The notes under the pieces: model-generated | Databases searched by the model: none | Seen by the model: only the letters and a program-made list of their open reading frames with translations | Told to the model about the DNA's origin: nothing | DNA from: Leifsonia shinshuensis | GTDB lineage: Bacteria > Actinomycetota > Actinomycetes > Actinomycetales > Microbacteriaceae | Length of the DNA stretch: 64,000 nucleotides | Assembly (NCBI RefSeq): GCF_031456835.1 | Contig: NZ_JAVDVK010000001.1 | Span: 620,001-684,000, forward strand | Direction of reading: 5' to 3' | Translations under genes and position numbers: made by a program | Shown: positions 31,826 to 40,771 of the stretch, one piece after another | How the letters are laid out: each line of letters begins with the position of its first letter | Position numbering within the stretch: the stretch's first letter is position 1

Positions 31826-33366
31826 CGGTGGTGCTCGCCGGGGGCCGGATCCCCGCGGTCTCTGCGTTCGGTGTGTCCGGTGTGGACGGACTGGTGGATG
31901 TCGTGCTCGACGAGGGCAGGATCAGCGCGGTGCAGCCCGCCGGGACGGCGACGGACGTCGGGACCGTGGAGCGCATCCCGCTCGACGGGCGCTGGGTCGT
32001 GCCGGGGCTGTGGGACCAGCACGTCCACTTCACCCAGTGGGCGCAGACCGCGCGTCGGCTCGACGTGTCCCGGGCGGCGTCCGCGGCCGAGGCCGCGGCG
32101 CTGGTGCGGGAGCGGGCGGTGCGGGAGCGCGCGGCGGGCGCCTCCGGCGCCTCTGGCGACGACGTGCTGGTCGGCTTCGGCTTCCACGATGCCCTGTGGC
32201 CCGACGAGCCGACGCGTTCGCTGCTCGACGCGGCGACGGACCGTCCGGTCGTCCTGATCGCGGGGGACCTGCACTGCTCGTGGCTCAACAGCGCCGCGGC
32301 GCGACGTTTCGCTCCCGGCACCCCGGACGCCGTGCTGCGCGAGGACGCCAGCTTCGCGGTCACCAGCCTCCTGACCGCTGCCGACGACGCCACGCTCGAC
32401 CGCTGGGCGGCTGACGCCGCGCGCGCTGCGGCGACGCGCGGGGTGGTCGGGATCGTCGACCTCGAGTACGGGTGGAACCTCGACGTGTGGATGCGGCGGA
32501 TGGGCGCCGGCGGCGGGCGTGGCGGTGACGGCGTCGGCCGGAATGGCGGCGAGGGCGACGCTGCGGGTCTGCGCGTGGAGTTCGGCATCTACGGCGAGCA
32601 CCTCGACCGGGCCGCCGGTCTGGGCTTGCGGACGGGCGCAGCCATTCCCGGCACCGGCGGCCTGCTGACCGTCGGGCCGTTCAAGGTCATCTCCGACGGT
32701 TCGCTCAACACCCGCACCGCCTTGTGCTCGCACGCCTATCCGGACGGCGGCCACGGCGTCGCCAACCTCACGCCCGCGGAGCTCGTCGAGCGGATGCGGT
32801 TCGCCGTCGACCACGGCCTGGAGCCGGCCGTCCACGCGATCGGCGACGAGGCGAACCGCCGGGCGCTGGACGCCTTCGCCGCGATCAGCGCGGGCGGTCG
32901 CATCGAGCACGCGCAGCTGATCGACCCCGCCGACGTCCCGCGGTTCGCCCGCCTCGGTGTGACCGCGAGCGTGCAGCCCGAGCACGCCATGGACGACCGG
33001 GACGTCGCCGACCGCCTCTGGCAGGGACGCAGCGGCCGCGCCTTCCCCCTCGCCGACCTGCACGCCGCCGGCGCCCGCCTGGCGTTCGGCTCCGACGCCC
33101 CCGTCGCGCCCCTCGACCCCTGGGCGGCGATCGCCTCCGCCGTCGGCCGCACCCGCGACGGCCGCGAGCCCTGGCACCCCGAGCAGGCGATCCCCGCGGA
33201 CGTCGCGCTCCGCGCATCCACCCGCTCCACCCTGTCGCCCGGTCAGCCCGCCGACCTCGCCGTGCTCGACCGCGACCCGCTGGCGGCGTCGCCCGACGAA
33301 CTCCGCACGATGCCGGTCGCCACCACCCTCCTCGCGGGCCGCGTCACGCACGACGCGTTGCGCTGA
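31822..33366 (+). CDS. YtcJ-like amidohydrolase
   Basis: 514 residues. Amidohydrolase superfamily, type 3: metal-binding DQHVHFTQW after the first beta domain, PFKVISDGSLNTRTA, a histidine strand in VHAIGDEANRRALDAF, RIEHAQLID, and the terminal GSDAPVAPLDPWAAI with the catalytic Asp. YtcJ-type enzymes hydrolyse N-substituted amides; natural substrates are mostly unknown. Codon use becomes strongly GCC/CGC-rich near the 3' end. The gene overlaps the PaiB-like gene by 4 bp and is followed by a gap with three palindromes. Confidence 0.9.
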   Translation: MTVVLAGGRIPAVSAFGVSGVDGLVDVVLDEGRISAVQPAGTATDVGTVERIPLDGRWVVPGLWDQHVHFTQWAQTARRLDVSRAASAAEAAALVRERAVRERAAGASGASGDDVLVGFGFHDALWPDEPTRSLLDAATDRPVVLIAGDLHCSWLNSAAARRFAPGTPDAVLREDASFAVTSLLTAADDATLDRWAADAARAAATRGVVGIVDLEYGWNLDVWMRRMGAGGGRGGDGVGRNGGEGDAAGLRVEFGIYGEHLDRAAGLGLRTGAAIPGTGGLLTVGPFKVISDGSLNTRTALCSHAYPDGGHGVANLTPAELVERMRFAVDHGLEPAVHAIGDEANRRALDAFAAISAGGRIEHAQLIDPADVPRFARLGVTASVQPEHAMDDRDVADRLWQGRSGRAFPLADLHAAGARLAFGSDAPVAPLDPWAAIASAVGRTRDGREPWHPEQAIPADVALRASTRSTLSPGQPADLAVLDRDPLAASPDELRTMPVATTLLAGRVTHDALR

Positions 33367-33409
33367 CCCCCGCGCCCGGCGTCCCTCGGGCGCCCGCCGT
33401 CCGGGCACC

Positions 33410-33462
33410 ATTCGTGCCGAATGCGGCGTCCCGCCCCGCCAATCCCGCCATTCGCGACGAAT
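33410..33462. repeat. Palindrome of TTYG-TGC-CRAA family, diverged copy
   Basis: Arms ATTCGTGCCGAATG (33410-33423) and CATTCGCGACGAAT (33449-33462) with two mismatches and a 25-nt loop. It lies first in the 357-bp gap between the convergent amidohydrolase and alpha/beta hydrolase genes, 43 bp after the amidohydrolase stop. It uses the C/G version of the core, like the copy at 62587. Confidence 0.6.
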
Positions 33463-33514
33463 GTCAGCGCGGACGCCGCACCGCCCTCACGCCGACGCCT
33501 CGCAGCTCGGGCAC

Positions 33515-33569
33515 GATTTGTGCCAAATCGTGGTTCTGACGTCGTCAAAACCGCGATTTGGCACAAATC
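33515..33569. repeat. Palindrome of TTYG-TGC-CRAA family, copy A
   Basis: 21-bp arms (33515-33535 and 33549-33569, one mismatch) built on GATTTGTGCCAAATCG. The loop itself forms an inner stem TGACG/CGTCA. Each arm also contains its own small palindrome ATTTG-TGC-CAAAT. Confidence 0.8.
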
Positions 33570-33631
33570 TCGCACTCGCCTCCACGACGCGATCCCCGCG
33601 CACGCCCCCGCGACGGTCCCCGTTCGTCACC

Positions 33632-33684
33632 ATTTGTGCCAAATCGTGGTTTTCGCGGCGCTATAACCGCGATTTGGCACAAAT
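33632..33684. repeat. Palindrome of TTYG-TGC-CRAA family, copy B
   Basis: 20-bp arms ATTTGTGCCAAATCGTGGTT (33632-33651) and its near complement (33665-33684, one mismatch), 62 bp after copy A. The inner loop is TTCGCGGCGCTAT. It ends 39 bp before the stop of the convergent hydrolase gene. Confidence 0.8.
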
Positions 33685-33723
33685 CTTCGCCCTCACACGC
33701 GACAGCAGCGCCCAGCCGCCGCC

Positions 33724-35001
33724 TCAGTGCCCTCGCAGCAGCAGCCGGTCCGCGCCCGGCGTCGTCGCCACGGCGGTGTTGCGCAGCGACTCCGTGTAGG
33801 CGTCCAGGTAGCCGTAGTGCGCGAGGTGCTCGGCGTACTTCTTCTCGAACAGCACCGTGTCGGTGATGCCCGACCACGCCGACGACAGCGGGTCGTCGTT
33901 CCACGGCGAGTGCAGCACCGGCGCGTGACCGGTGACCGGCAGCAGGTCGGCCTCCTCGTCACCGTCGACGCTGATGACCGTCGCGCCGAACGACGGCGAG
34001 CGCGGGTCGCGGCGGGTGATGCGCCCGAAGCGCGCCTCGCCGTCGGCCTCGGCCTCGCCGGCGTAGCTGTGCCGCGTGTGCAGCGCGGCCGCGTTCGGGA
34101 TGCGGCTCTCGATGCCCGCGGACCCGAGCATCACGAACGCGTACACGCCGAGGTCCGACGCGTCGGCGAGGGCGTTGGCGCTGGTCGTCGTCCCGTACGA
34201 GTGCGCCACCACGTTGAGCGAGCGCGGCGGACTCGTGACGCGCACTGCGTTGATCCCGCGCAGGTCGTCGGTGAGGAGGGGAGCGCCGCGGGCGGCGTAG
34301 TCGCCGAGGGCCGCATCCAGCCCGGGCGGGGGAGTGACGTACCCGATCCACGACACGACCGCCCGCCGTTTGGATGCGCCCACCTCGCCCTGCTCGTCGT
34401 ACAGGTTCTGGGCCGACTGCGTCCACAGCTGCATGTCGTCGGTGTACGTGCCCATCCCGGGCACCACGAACGTGATCTCGGACGCCTTGTCCAGGTCGCC
34501 CAGCGCGATGGCGGCGAGCGGCGGCCGGTCGAGGCTCAGGGTGATGAGGTGCCGCGCGGGCGTGCGCTTCCCCTTGAGGGTCTTCTGGATGGCCGTCAAC
34601 GCCCCGAGCACCCGTTTCGTCAGCTCGTCGTCGGGATGCGCGCTGACCTGCCGCTCCGCCTTCGCGATCGCCTGCCGCAGTGCCCGGCGGTTGGCGCGGT
34701 CCCGGTCACGGTAGTCGACGCCGTCGAGGTTGCCGATGATCTCGGGGATCGTCTCCACCGCATCCTCACGATCGGCCGCATCCATCGACGCCCAGTCGTC
34801 GTGAACGGCGTCGGGGTCGGTGTTGGCGAGCCGGATGAGCAGTTCGGGATGCTTCTGGAGGTACGCCTCCTGCTGCTCGTCGTTCATCGCCTTCAGCACG
34901 TCGAACGTGGTGATGGGCGCCGCCCCGGCGGCGGGAGCGACGAGCAGGCCGATCAGTGCGACGGCGACCAGGCCTCCCGCGACGAGCACCCGGCGCATCA
35001 T
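33724..35001 (-). CDS. Secreted DUF1023-type alpha/beta hydrolase
   Basis: 425 residues. An N-terminal signal peptide ends near residue 28 (LVAVALIGLLVAPAAGAAP). A helical region of ~130 residues precedes the hydrolase domain, which starts near ITFVVPGMGTYTDDM. The nucleophile elbow is VVAHSYGTTTSA (Ser in HSYGT); a late GHAPVLHSPWND probably supplies the His region. DUF1023 members are lipase/esterase-like with unknown substrates and are common in actinobacteria. The start is the first of two tandem ATGs. It is flanked on both sides by TTYG-family palindromes. Confidence 0.85.
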   Translation of the reverse strand: MMRRVLVAGGLVAVALIGLLVAPAAGAAPITTFDVLKAMNDEQQEAYLQKHPELLIRLANTDPDAVHDDWASMDAADREDAVETIPEIIGNLDGVDYRDRDRANRRALRQAIAKAERQVSAHPDDELTKRVLGALTAIQKTLKGKRTPARHLITLSLDRPPLAAIALGDLDKASEITFVVPGMGTYTDDMQLWTQSAQNLYDEQGEVGASKRRAVVSWIGYVTPPPGLDAALGDYAARGAPLLTDDLRGINAVRVTSPPRSLNVVAHSYGTTTSANALADASDLGVYAFVMLGSAGIESRIPNAAALHTRHSYAGEAEADGEARFGRITRRDPRSPSFGATVISVDGDEEADLLPVTGHAPVLHSPWNDDPLSSAWSGITDTVLFEKKYAEHLAHYGYLDAYTESLRNTAVATTPGADRLLLRGH

Positions 35002-35073
35002 GGCGCGAGCGTAGTGCTGCCGCGCTCCGCGTGTCCATGACCCGGCGGGCGTGACGCGCGCCCACCCCCCACA

Positions 35074-35130
35074 CGATTTGTGCCAAATCTCGGTTCTGGC
35101 GCCGCCATAACCACGATTTGGCACAAATCG
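35074..35130. repeat. Palindrome of TTYG-TGC-CRAA family, copy C
   Basis: 22-bp arms (35074-35095 and 35109-35130, two mismatches) with the same CGATTTGTGCCAAAT core. The inner stem is TGGCG/CGCCA, a compensated change relative to TGACG/CGTCA in copy A. It lies between the dps terminator and the start of the hydrolase gene. Confidence 0.8.
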
Positions 35131-35192
35131 TCGCCGCGCGAGCGACGCGGCGAGCGACGCCACGAGGGGCGCACCGGACCGCCCCAACGACG

Positions 35193-35222
35193 AAGGGCCG
35201 CCCGCTTTCGCGGACGGCCCCT
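35193..35222 (-). terminator. Terminator of dps
   Basis: An 11-bp stem (GGGCCGCCCGC at 35195-35205 with 35210-35220, one G-U pair) and TTTC loop, just downstream of the leftward dps stop. Confidence 0.8.
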
Positions 35223-35237
35223 GTCGAAGCGCGCGCC

Positions 35238-35720
35238 CTACTCGCTGATGTGGGCGAACAGGAACCAGCGGTCCTTGTCGAGCCCGCGGGCGATCTCGAT
35301 CGCGACGTCCTGGCTGGTCTGGTCGAGCTCCGCGAGCTCGCGCACGGCCGTGTTCACGGCGGCGAGGGCGGCGTCGAGCTGGGCGATGACCTCGGCGATG
35401 GTCTCGTTCGAGGGGCGGAAGCCCGCGGTGAGCTCGCCCGTGGTGGTCTTCGCGGCCACGGTGCCGAGGCGTGCGTCGACGGGGAGGCCGAGGGCGACGA
35501 TGCGCTCCGCGGCGAGGTCCGCCCACTCCTGCGCGTGGTCGACGATCGTGTCGAGCAGCTCGTGCACGCCGATGAAGTTGGCGCCGCGCACGTGCCAGTG
35601 CGCCTGCTTGCCGTTGACCACGATCGCGGTCAGGTCGATGACGACAGGGGTGAGGAACTGCGCGACTCCGGCCGCGACGTCGGGGTTCGAGACACTCTGG
35701 GTTGCGGCGATGTCCGTCAT
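35238..35720 (-). CDS. dps: Dps-family ferritin-like DNA-protection protein
   Basis: 160 residues. Dps forms 12-mers that oxidise Fe2+ with peroxide, store iron and shield DNA under starvation or oxidative stress. The intersubunit ferroxidase ligands are intact in KQAHWHVRGANFIGVHELLDTIVDHAQEWADLAAERI (quoted in overlapping parts: HWHVRG, HELLD, AAERI). The N-terminus is short and not strongly basic, so direct DNA binding is uncertain. The ribosome-binding site AAAGGACG precedes the ATG. It stands alone with its own terminator. Confidence 0.95.
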   Translation of the reverse strand: MTDIAATQSVSNPDVAAGVAQFLTPVVIDLTAIVVNGKQAHWHVRGANFIGVHELLDTIVDHAQEWADLAAERIVALGLPVDARLGTVAAKTTTGELTAGFRPSNETIAEVIAQLDAALAAVNTAVRELAELDQTSQDVAIEIARGLDKDRWFLFAHISE

Positions 35721-35878
35721 GGGTGGCGTCCTTTCTTCTGCCTGTCATGAACGCTAGCGAGCCGACGGAATTCCGACAACGAAGCCAAGGCTGCGCTTAC
35801 TGAGGTCGGGTTAACCCCCGAACGGTTCCGGAGGCGCCCGGGATGGGGTGAGCGCGCCGATCCCGCGAGGCTGAGGTC

Positions 35879-37258
35879 ATGTCCACTGAACCCGCCCCCG
35901 TCTCTGCCACGCTGGATGCTGTGACACCCACCCAGCCCCGTCCCGCCCGAGCGAACTACGGCTCGCTGTGGCGGGGCGTCCCGCGCGAGCTCGGCTTCCT
36001 GGTGCTGACCATGCCGATCGCGATCATCGGGCTCTCCGTGCTCATGTCGCTGTTCTGGACGGGCGTCGGCACCATCGTCATCTACGTCGGCTTCTTCCTG
36101 ATCGTCGCCGCCTTCTACACCGCGCGTGGTTTCGGCGTGGTCGAGCTGACCCGCCTGGACTGGGCGGGCCGGCCGTCCATCCCGCGCCCGGTCTGGGAGA
36201 AGCCCGGCACGCCCCGCACGTTCGTGCGCTCCGTCTTCGGCCCCTTCGCCAACGGCCACTACTGGCTTTACCTGCTGCACGGCATCCTGATCAACCCGAT
36301 CGTGAGCATCGTCTCCTGGTCGCTGACGATCGTGTGGGTGTCGGTCGCTCTCGGCGGGCTGACCGGGTGGATCTGGGAGCCGTTCATCCCGCAGGGCGAC
36401 CGCTCCTTCTTCCTGTCGCAGACCGTCGTGGATGCGGTGTTCCGCACGCACTCGACGTTCGACCCGACGGTGGGCGACCGCATCCTCTACGTGATCGCCG
36501 GCATCGTGTTCGCCGTGACCCTGCCGTTCGTGACCCGCGGGCTGACCCTGGCGCACGAGGCCGTGGCGCGCGGACTGCTGGGCCGGTGGCCGTCGGAGGC
36601 GCTGCAGCGCGAGGTCGCCGACCTGTCCGCCTCCCGGGGCGCCGCCGTCGCCGCCGAGGACCAGGCCCTGCGCCGCCTCGAGCGCGACCTGCACGACGGC
36701 CCGCAGCAGCGCCTGATCCGGCTGCAGATGGACATCGCCGCCGCCGAGCGCAAGCTGGCCGACGACCCGGAGGCCGCCGCCACGCTGCTCGCGGAGGCGC
36801 GGCAGCAGGCGGGCGACACCCTCGAGGAGCTCCGGGCCCTGTCGCGCGGGTTCGCCCCGCCCATCCTGCAGGACAGGGGCCTCGTGGCCGCCGCCGAGTC
36901 TCTGGCCGCGCGCAGCCCGATCCCGATGACCGTCGAGTCGTCGCTGCAGCCGGAGGAGCGGTTCAGTCCCGAGATCGAGCGGAACGCCTACTACGTGCTG
37001 GCGGAGCTCGCAGCGAACCTGGCCAAGCACTCGGGCGCGCAGGCGGCCCGGCTGTTCCTGGATCGGTCGGTGGATGCGTCGGGCGCCGCCTGGCTGAGCG
37101 TCTGGCTGACCGACAACGGCCGAGGCGGCGCGTCGCCGGTCGAGGGCCACGGGCTCCGCGGACTGGAGGAGCGGGTACGGGGCCTGCGTGGCGAGCTGGT
37201 CGTCGACAGCCCGGCCGGCGGCCCCACCCGCATCGGGGCGCGCATCCCGCTCGCCTGA
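35879..37258 (+). CDS. Sensor histidine kinase (HisKA_3 with membrane sensor)
   Basis: 459 residues. An N-terminal membrane sensor region with four hydrophobic segments (residues ~35-90 and 135-225) resembles the actinobacterial 'Sensor' domain. The phosphoacceptor helix is LRRLERDLHDGPQQRLIRLQMDIAAAE with His after Asp-Leu, and the ATPase domain shows YYVLAELAANLAKHSGAQ, LTDNGRGG and GHGLRGLEERVRGLRG. It phosphorylates the regulator encoded 26 bp downstream. The stimulus is unknown; relatives respond to cell-envelope stress. Confidence 0.93.
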   Translation: MSTEPAPVSATLDAVTPTQPRPARANYGSLWRGVPRELGFLVLTMPIAIIGLSVLMSLFWTGVGTIVIYVGFFLIVAAFYTARGFGVVELTRLDWAGRPSIPRPVWEKPGTPRTFVRSVFGPFANGHYWLYLLHGILINPIVSIVSWSLTIVWVSVALGGLTGWIWEPFIPQGDRSFFLSQTVVDAVFRTHSTFDPTVGDRILYVIAGIVFAVTLPFVTRGLTLAHEAVARGLLGRWPSEALQREVADLSASRGAAVAAEDQALRRLERDLHDGPQQRLIRLQMDIAAAERKLADDPEAAATLLAEARQQAGDTLEELRALSRGFAPPILQDRGLVAAAESLAARSPIPMTVESSLQPEERFSPEIERNAYYVLAELAANLAKHSGAQAARLFLDRSVDASGAAWLSVWLTDNGRGGASPVEGHGLRGLEERVRGLRGELVVDSPAGGPTRIGARIPLA

Positions 37259-37284
37259 CTCCGGCCGCGCTCTAGGCTGGGGGC

Positions 37285-37944
37285 GTGCCGAGCGAATCCG
37301 TCCCCCTCCGTGTGGTCGTCGCGGACGACTCCGTCCTCCTTCGCGAGGGTCTGATCCGGCTCTTCGACGAGGCCGGGTTCGACACCGTCGGGGCGTTCGG
37401 CGACGCGGACACGCTGCTGGAGGCGGTGCCCGATCTGATGCCGGATGTGGCGGTGCTGGATGTGCGGATGCCCCCGACGTTCCGCGACGAGGGCGTGCGG
37501 GCGGCCCTGCGCATCCGGCGCGAGCATCCCTCGATCGCGGTCCTGCTGCTGTCCCAGTACGTCGAGGGCACCTACGCGCAGGAGCTGCTGGCCGGCGGCG
37601 AGGGCGGCACCGGCTACCTGCTGAAGGACCGGATCGCGTCGCTCGACGAGCTGCGGGATGCGGTCTCCCGGGTGGCGGCGGGCGGCACGGTGCTCGACCC
37701 GCAGGTGGTCCGCGAGCTGCTGACCCGGCGCACGGACCCGCTCGCCACCCTGACGCCGCGCGAGCGGGAGGTGCTGGAGCTGATGGCCGAGGGCCGCACC
37801 AATGCCGCGATCGCCGCCCGCATGGTGGTCAGCGTCGGCGCGGTGGAGAAGAACGTCACGTCGATCTTCCAGAAGCTGGGCCTGGAGGACTCCGGCGACG
37901 ACCACCGCCGGGTGCTCGCGGTACTGGCCTTCCTGCAGCACTGA
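37285..37944 (+). CDS. NarL/LuxR-family response regulator
   Basis: 219 residues, GTG start. The receiver has the acidic pair VADD near residue 14, Asp59 (VAVLDVRMPP) and Lys in GYLLKDRI. The LuxR HTH is LTPREREVLELMAEGRTNAAIAARMVVSVGAVEKNVTSIFQKLGL. It pairs with the kinase just upstream. TAGGCT ends 6 bp before the GTG, so besides read-through from the kinase gene it may have its own leaderless promoter. No target genes are obvious next to it. Confidence 0.94.
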   Translation: MPSESVPLRVVVADDSVLLREGLIRLFDEAGFDTVGAFGDADTLLEAVPDLMPDVAVLDVRMPPTFRDEGVRAALRIRREHPSIAVLLLSQYVEGTYAQELLAGGEGGTGYLLKDRIASLDELRDAVSRVAAGGTVLDPQVVRELLTRRTDPLATLTPREREVLELMAEGRTNAAIAARMVVSVGAVEKNVTSIFQKLGLEDSGDDHRRVLAVLAFLQH

Positions 37945-37959
37945 GTGTTGGATGGCCGC

Positions 37960-38172
37960 ATGGCCGGATTCGATGACATCACCAAAAAGGCGCAGGAGTT
38001 CCTGAACGACCCGAAGGTCAAGGACGCGCTCAGCTCCGAGCAGGCGGAAGGCGTCAGCGACAAGCTTCTCGACGGCGTCGCCGGCGCCGCCAAGAAGGTC
38101 ATGGGCGGCAAGTACGACGACAAGATCGAGGGCGCCCGCGACCAGGCCGACAAGCACGTCGGCAACGAATAG
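37960..38172 (+). CDS. MT0933-like antitoxin domain protein
   Basis: 70 residues, very polar and Lys/Asp-rich: MAGFDDITKKAQEFLNDPKV, then DKLLDGVAGAAKKVMGGKYDDKIEGARDQADKHVG. This matches the small MT0933/Rv0909-type antitoxin family (GGKY-DKI motif). No toxin gene of the usual Rv0910 type is next to it; upstream is a response regulator and downstream, convergent, a membrane protein. Such orphans are common in actinobacteria and may have other roles. A GTG 15 bp upstream is an alternative start. Confidence 0.7.
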   Translation: MAGFDDITKKAQEFLNDPKVKDALSSEQAEGVSDKLLDGVAGAAKKVMGGKYDDKIEGARDQADKHVGNE

Positions 38173-38175
38173 CGG

Positions 38176-38847
38176 TCAGCCGCCTGGCCGCAGCGGCCGG
38201 TAGGACGCGAACGCCTTCCGGTACGTGCGCATGCCCCACAGCAGCGAGAGCACGACCACGGCGACTCCGACCACGCTGCCGAGAACAGCCGCGACGACCG
38301 GATGCGCGCCGAGCGCCCACGTCGCCCCTCCGACGAGGAGACCGACGACGATCGCCTCCACGATGGTGATGATCATCATGGAGCTTCCGAGCACCGGACT
38401 GGGCCCCCGCGGGTAGAAGAAGTGGTAGGTGAGCCGCGCCCCTGCCTCGTCGTCGTGCGCCGACGCCATCAGGAACTGCTCGATCCCGGGGTCGAGCTCG
38501 ACGTACGCCGCCCGGAGCCGGTTCATGGCGACGACGTACATCAGGTCCTCGCTGGCCGTGTTGAACGCCCGCACCTCCGTGACGAGCCCGAGGAGCGCCA
38601 GCGCGAACAGCACCCCCAGCGCGGCCACGCCGAACCACCCGCGGAAGCCGCTCGCCTGCCCGATGAACCCGAGCGTCACCAGGCCCGCCGACACGAGCGT
38701 CAGGAAGATCGCGATCCGCGTCAGCACCTCGCTCTGCGTCGTCGACCGCGACGCGAGGAGCCCCCAGTGCTCGGTCGCGAGCAGCTGCGCGCGCAGGCTG
38801 CGCTGCGCATCCGTGAGCCCGTCCTCAGGCGGGGGTGTCGCCGTCAT
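38176..38847 (-). CDS. Four-helix membrane protein of unknown function
   Basis: 223 residues, family not recognised. Two membrane hairpins: segments at about 45-66 and 72-93, then 145-166 and 171-190. The loop between them (NTASEDLMYVVAMNRLRAAYVELDPGIEQFLMASAHDD) is long, charged and probably cytoplasmic. The ends are short and polar. It is convergent with the antitoxin-like gene (3-bp gap). Nothing in the context indicates its role. Confidence 0.75.
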   Translation of the reverse strand: MTATPPPEDGLTDAQRSLRAQLLATEHWGLLASRSTTQSEVLTRIAIFLTLVSAGLVTLGFIGQASGFRGWFGVAALGVLFALALLGLVTEVRAFNTASEDLMYVVAMNRLRAAYVELDPGIEQFLMASAHDDEAGARLTYHFFYPRGPSPVLGSSMMIITIVEAIVVGLLVGGATWALGAHPVVAAVLGSVVGVAVVVLSLLWGMRTYRKAFASYRPLRPGG

Positions 38848-38884
38848 GACGGAATTGTGCCGCGCCGGCGCGCCGTTGGCACCA

Positions 38885-38950
38885 GCGACTGCGGTGCTCC
38901 GTCACGATTGCGGCTGCTCGCGCGGGCGCAGACGTTACGAACGGCGGCAG
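38885..38950. repeat. Intergenic palindromic repeat, GCAGACGTT family, copy 2
   Basis: It shares GCGACTGCGGT near the left end and GGCGCAGACGTT-CGAACGGCGGCAG near the right end with the copies at 3739 and 56704. It lies between the 3' end of tRNA-Gly and the start of the leftward membrane protein gene. The hairpin is weaker than in the other copies. Confidence 0.6.
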
Positions 38951-38973
38951 ACACGCCCGACGGGCGAAAACGG

Positions 38974-39044
38974 AGGGGATGACGGGAATCGAACCCGCGT
39001 AATCAGTTTGGAAGACTGAGGCTCTACCATTGAGCTACATCCCC
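38974..39044 (-). tRNA. tRNA-Gly (TCC anticodon)
   Basis: Minus-strand cloverleaf: acceptor GGGGATG/CATCCCC, short D arm GCTCAATGGTAGAGC, anticodon loop CTTCCAA (anticodon TCC), T arm GCGGG-TTCGATT-CCCGT, discriminator T, CCA not encoded. 71 nt is normal for tRNA-Gly. Confidence 0.95.
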
Positions 39045-39163
39045 GAGCGCCGCAGTTGCGGCACCGGGCCGCCTTCTGCGCGACGGCCGGAGACCATCGT
39101 AGTACACGCGGGGGATGCGGGCGTGCAGTAGACTCGACCACGGTCTTTCGCACCGCTTCAAGC

Positions 39164-39238
39164 CGGGGCGTAGCTCAGCTTGGCTAGAGCGCCCGCTTTG
39201 GGAGCGGGAGGTCGCAGGTTCGAATCCTGTCGCCCCGA
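39164..39238 (+). tRNA. tRNA-Pro (TGG anticodon)
   Basis: Cloverleaf: acceptor CGGGGCG/CGCCCCG, D arm GCTCAGCTTGGCTAGAGC, anticodon arm CCCGC-TTTGGGA-GCGGG with anticodon TGG, T arm GCAGG-TTCGAAT-CCTGT, discriminator A. CCA is not encoded. It is 60 bp upstream of tig on the same strand. Confidence 0.95.
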
Positions 39239-39298
39239 CGAGGACCTCGTTCCTTGCGAGAAGACCACCGTTCGAACATTCAGGAGAACCCAGACATC

Positions 39299-40717
39299 GT
39301 GAAGACCACGGTCGAGAAGCTCAGCCCCACCCGCACCAAGCTCACCATCTCGGTGACGCCGGAGGAGCTGCAGCCGTCCATCAAGCACGCGTACGAGCAC
39401 ATCGCCGAGCAGGTGACCATCCCCGGTTTCCGCAAGGGCAAGGTGCCGCCGCCCATCATCGACCAGCGGGTCGGCAAGGCCGCCGTCCTGGAGCACGCGG
39501 TCAACGAGGGCCTCGACGGGTTCTACCGCCGTGCCATCGAGGAGAACGACGTGCGCCCGCTCGGGCGTCCGGAGGCCGACATCACCGAGTGGCCGAACGA
39601 GAGCGACTTCTCGGGCGACCTGCTCCTCACCATCGAGGTGGATGTGCGCCCCGAGGTGAAGCTGCCCGACTTCGACGACATCACCATCACGGTGGATGCG
39701 GCCGAGGTGGGCGTGGACGACGTGGAGGAGGAGCTCGACCGGCTCCGCAGCCGCTTCGGCACGCTCGTGACCGTCGACCGTCCCGCCAAGACCGGTGACT
39801 TCGCGCAGATCGACCTGACCGCCGAGATCGGCGGCGAGGAGGTCGACACCGCGGCCAACATCTCGTACGAGATCGGCTCCGGCGAGCTCATCGACGGCAT
39901 CGACGAGGCGCTCGACACGCTGACCGCCGGCGAGACCACCACCTTCGAGGCCCCGCTCATGGGCGGCGACCACGAGGGCGAGAACGCGCAGATCACCGTC
40001 ACGCTGAACGCCGTCAAGGAGCGCGAGCTCCCCGAGGCCGACGACGACTTCGCCCAGATCGCCAGCGAGTTCGACACCATCGGCGAGCTGCGCCAGAGCC
40101 TGCGCACGCAGGTCGAGCGCGCCAAGGTGTTCGGCCAGGGCACGGCCGCCCGCGACCAGCTGGTCGACAAGCTCCTCGAGCTGGTCGAGATCCCGGTCCC
40201 CGAGCAGCTCGTCGAGGACGAGGTGCACCGTCACCTGGAGCAGGAGAACCGCCTCGAGGACGACGTGCACCGCGCCGAGGTCAAGGAGTCCAGCGAGAAG
40301 ACCTTCCGCACGCAGATCCTCCTCGACGAGGTCGCGCAGGAGAACGACGTCAAGGTCAGCCAGGACGAGCTCACCCAGTACCTCGTCCAGGGCGCCGCTC
40401 AGTACGGCATGGACCCGAACGAGTTCGTGAAGATCCTCAGCGAGAACGGCCAGATCCCGTCGATGGTCGGCGAGGTCGCCCGCAACAAGGCGCTCGCGAT
40501 CATCCTCGGAAAGGTGAAGGTCGTCGACAGCAACGGCAAGCCGGTCGACCTGGCCGAGTTCACCGCGATCGCCGACGGCGACGAGTCCGACGACGCCGCA
40601 GCCTCCGACGAGGCCCCCGCGGCCGACGAGGCGCCCGCCGAGGAGCCCGCCGCCGAGGAGGCTCCCGCGGAGAAGCCGAAGAAGCGCTCCACCAAGAAGA
40701 AGGCCGACGACAAGTAA
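39299..40717 (+). CDS. tig: Trigger factor (ribosome-associated chaperone/PPIase)
   Basis: 472 residues. N-terminal ribosome-binding domain with [12 protein letters not shown] (the ribosome-docking loop), central FKBP-type PPIase domain ([29 protein letters not shown]), and C-terminal chaperone arms. Residues after ~425 form a low-complexity acidic Ala/Glu/Pro tail ending in [14 protein letters not shown], typical of actinobacterial Tig. The GTG at 39299 follows GGAGA and starts [15 protein letters not shown], the conserved N-terminus. It precedes the clpP1-clpP2-clpX cluster, the usual order, and is followed by a terminator. Confidence 0.96.
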   Translation: MKTTVEKLSPTRTKLTISVTPEELQPSIKHAYEHIAEQVTIPGFRKGKVPPPIIDQRVGKAAVLEHAVNEGLDGFYRRAIEENDVRPLGRPEADITEWPNESDFSGDLLLTIEVDVRPEVKLPDFDDITITVDAAEVGVDDVEEELDRLRSRFGTLVTVDRPAKTGDFAQIDLTAEIGGEEVDTAANISYEIGSGELIDGIDEALDTLTAGETTTFEAPLMGGDHEGENAQITVTLNAVKERELPEADDDFAQIASEFDTIGELRQSLRTQVERAKVFGQGTAARDQLVDKLLELVEIPVPEQLVEDEVHRHLEQENRLEDDVHRAEVKESSEKTFRTQILLDEVAQENDVKVSQDELTQYLVQGAAQYGMDPNEFVKILSENGQIPSMVGEVARNKALAIILGKVKVVDSNGKPVDLAEFTAIADGDESDDAAASDEAPAADEAPAEEPAAEEAPAEKPKKRSTKKKADDK

Positions 40718-40732
40718 GCCTCCCTCGCTCCC

Positions 40733-40767
40733 GAAGCCGGGCCCGCGCTCTCCGCGCGGCCCGGCTT
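40733..40767 (+). terminator. Terminator of tig
   Basis: A stem AAGCCGGGCC / GGCCCGGCTT with an additional inner CGCG pairing, starting 15 bp after the tig stop codon. Confidence 0.8.
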
Positions 40768-40771
40768 CGCT

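Noticed and set aside
33367..33723. CRISPR array from the closely spaced palindromes
   Set aside because: The repeats are long hairpins, only three, with unequal spacing and diverged sequence; no cas genes are present.
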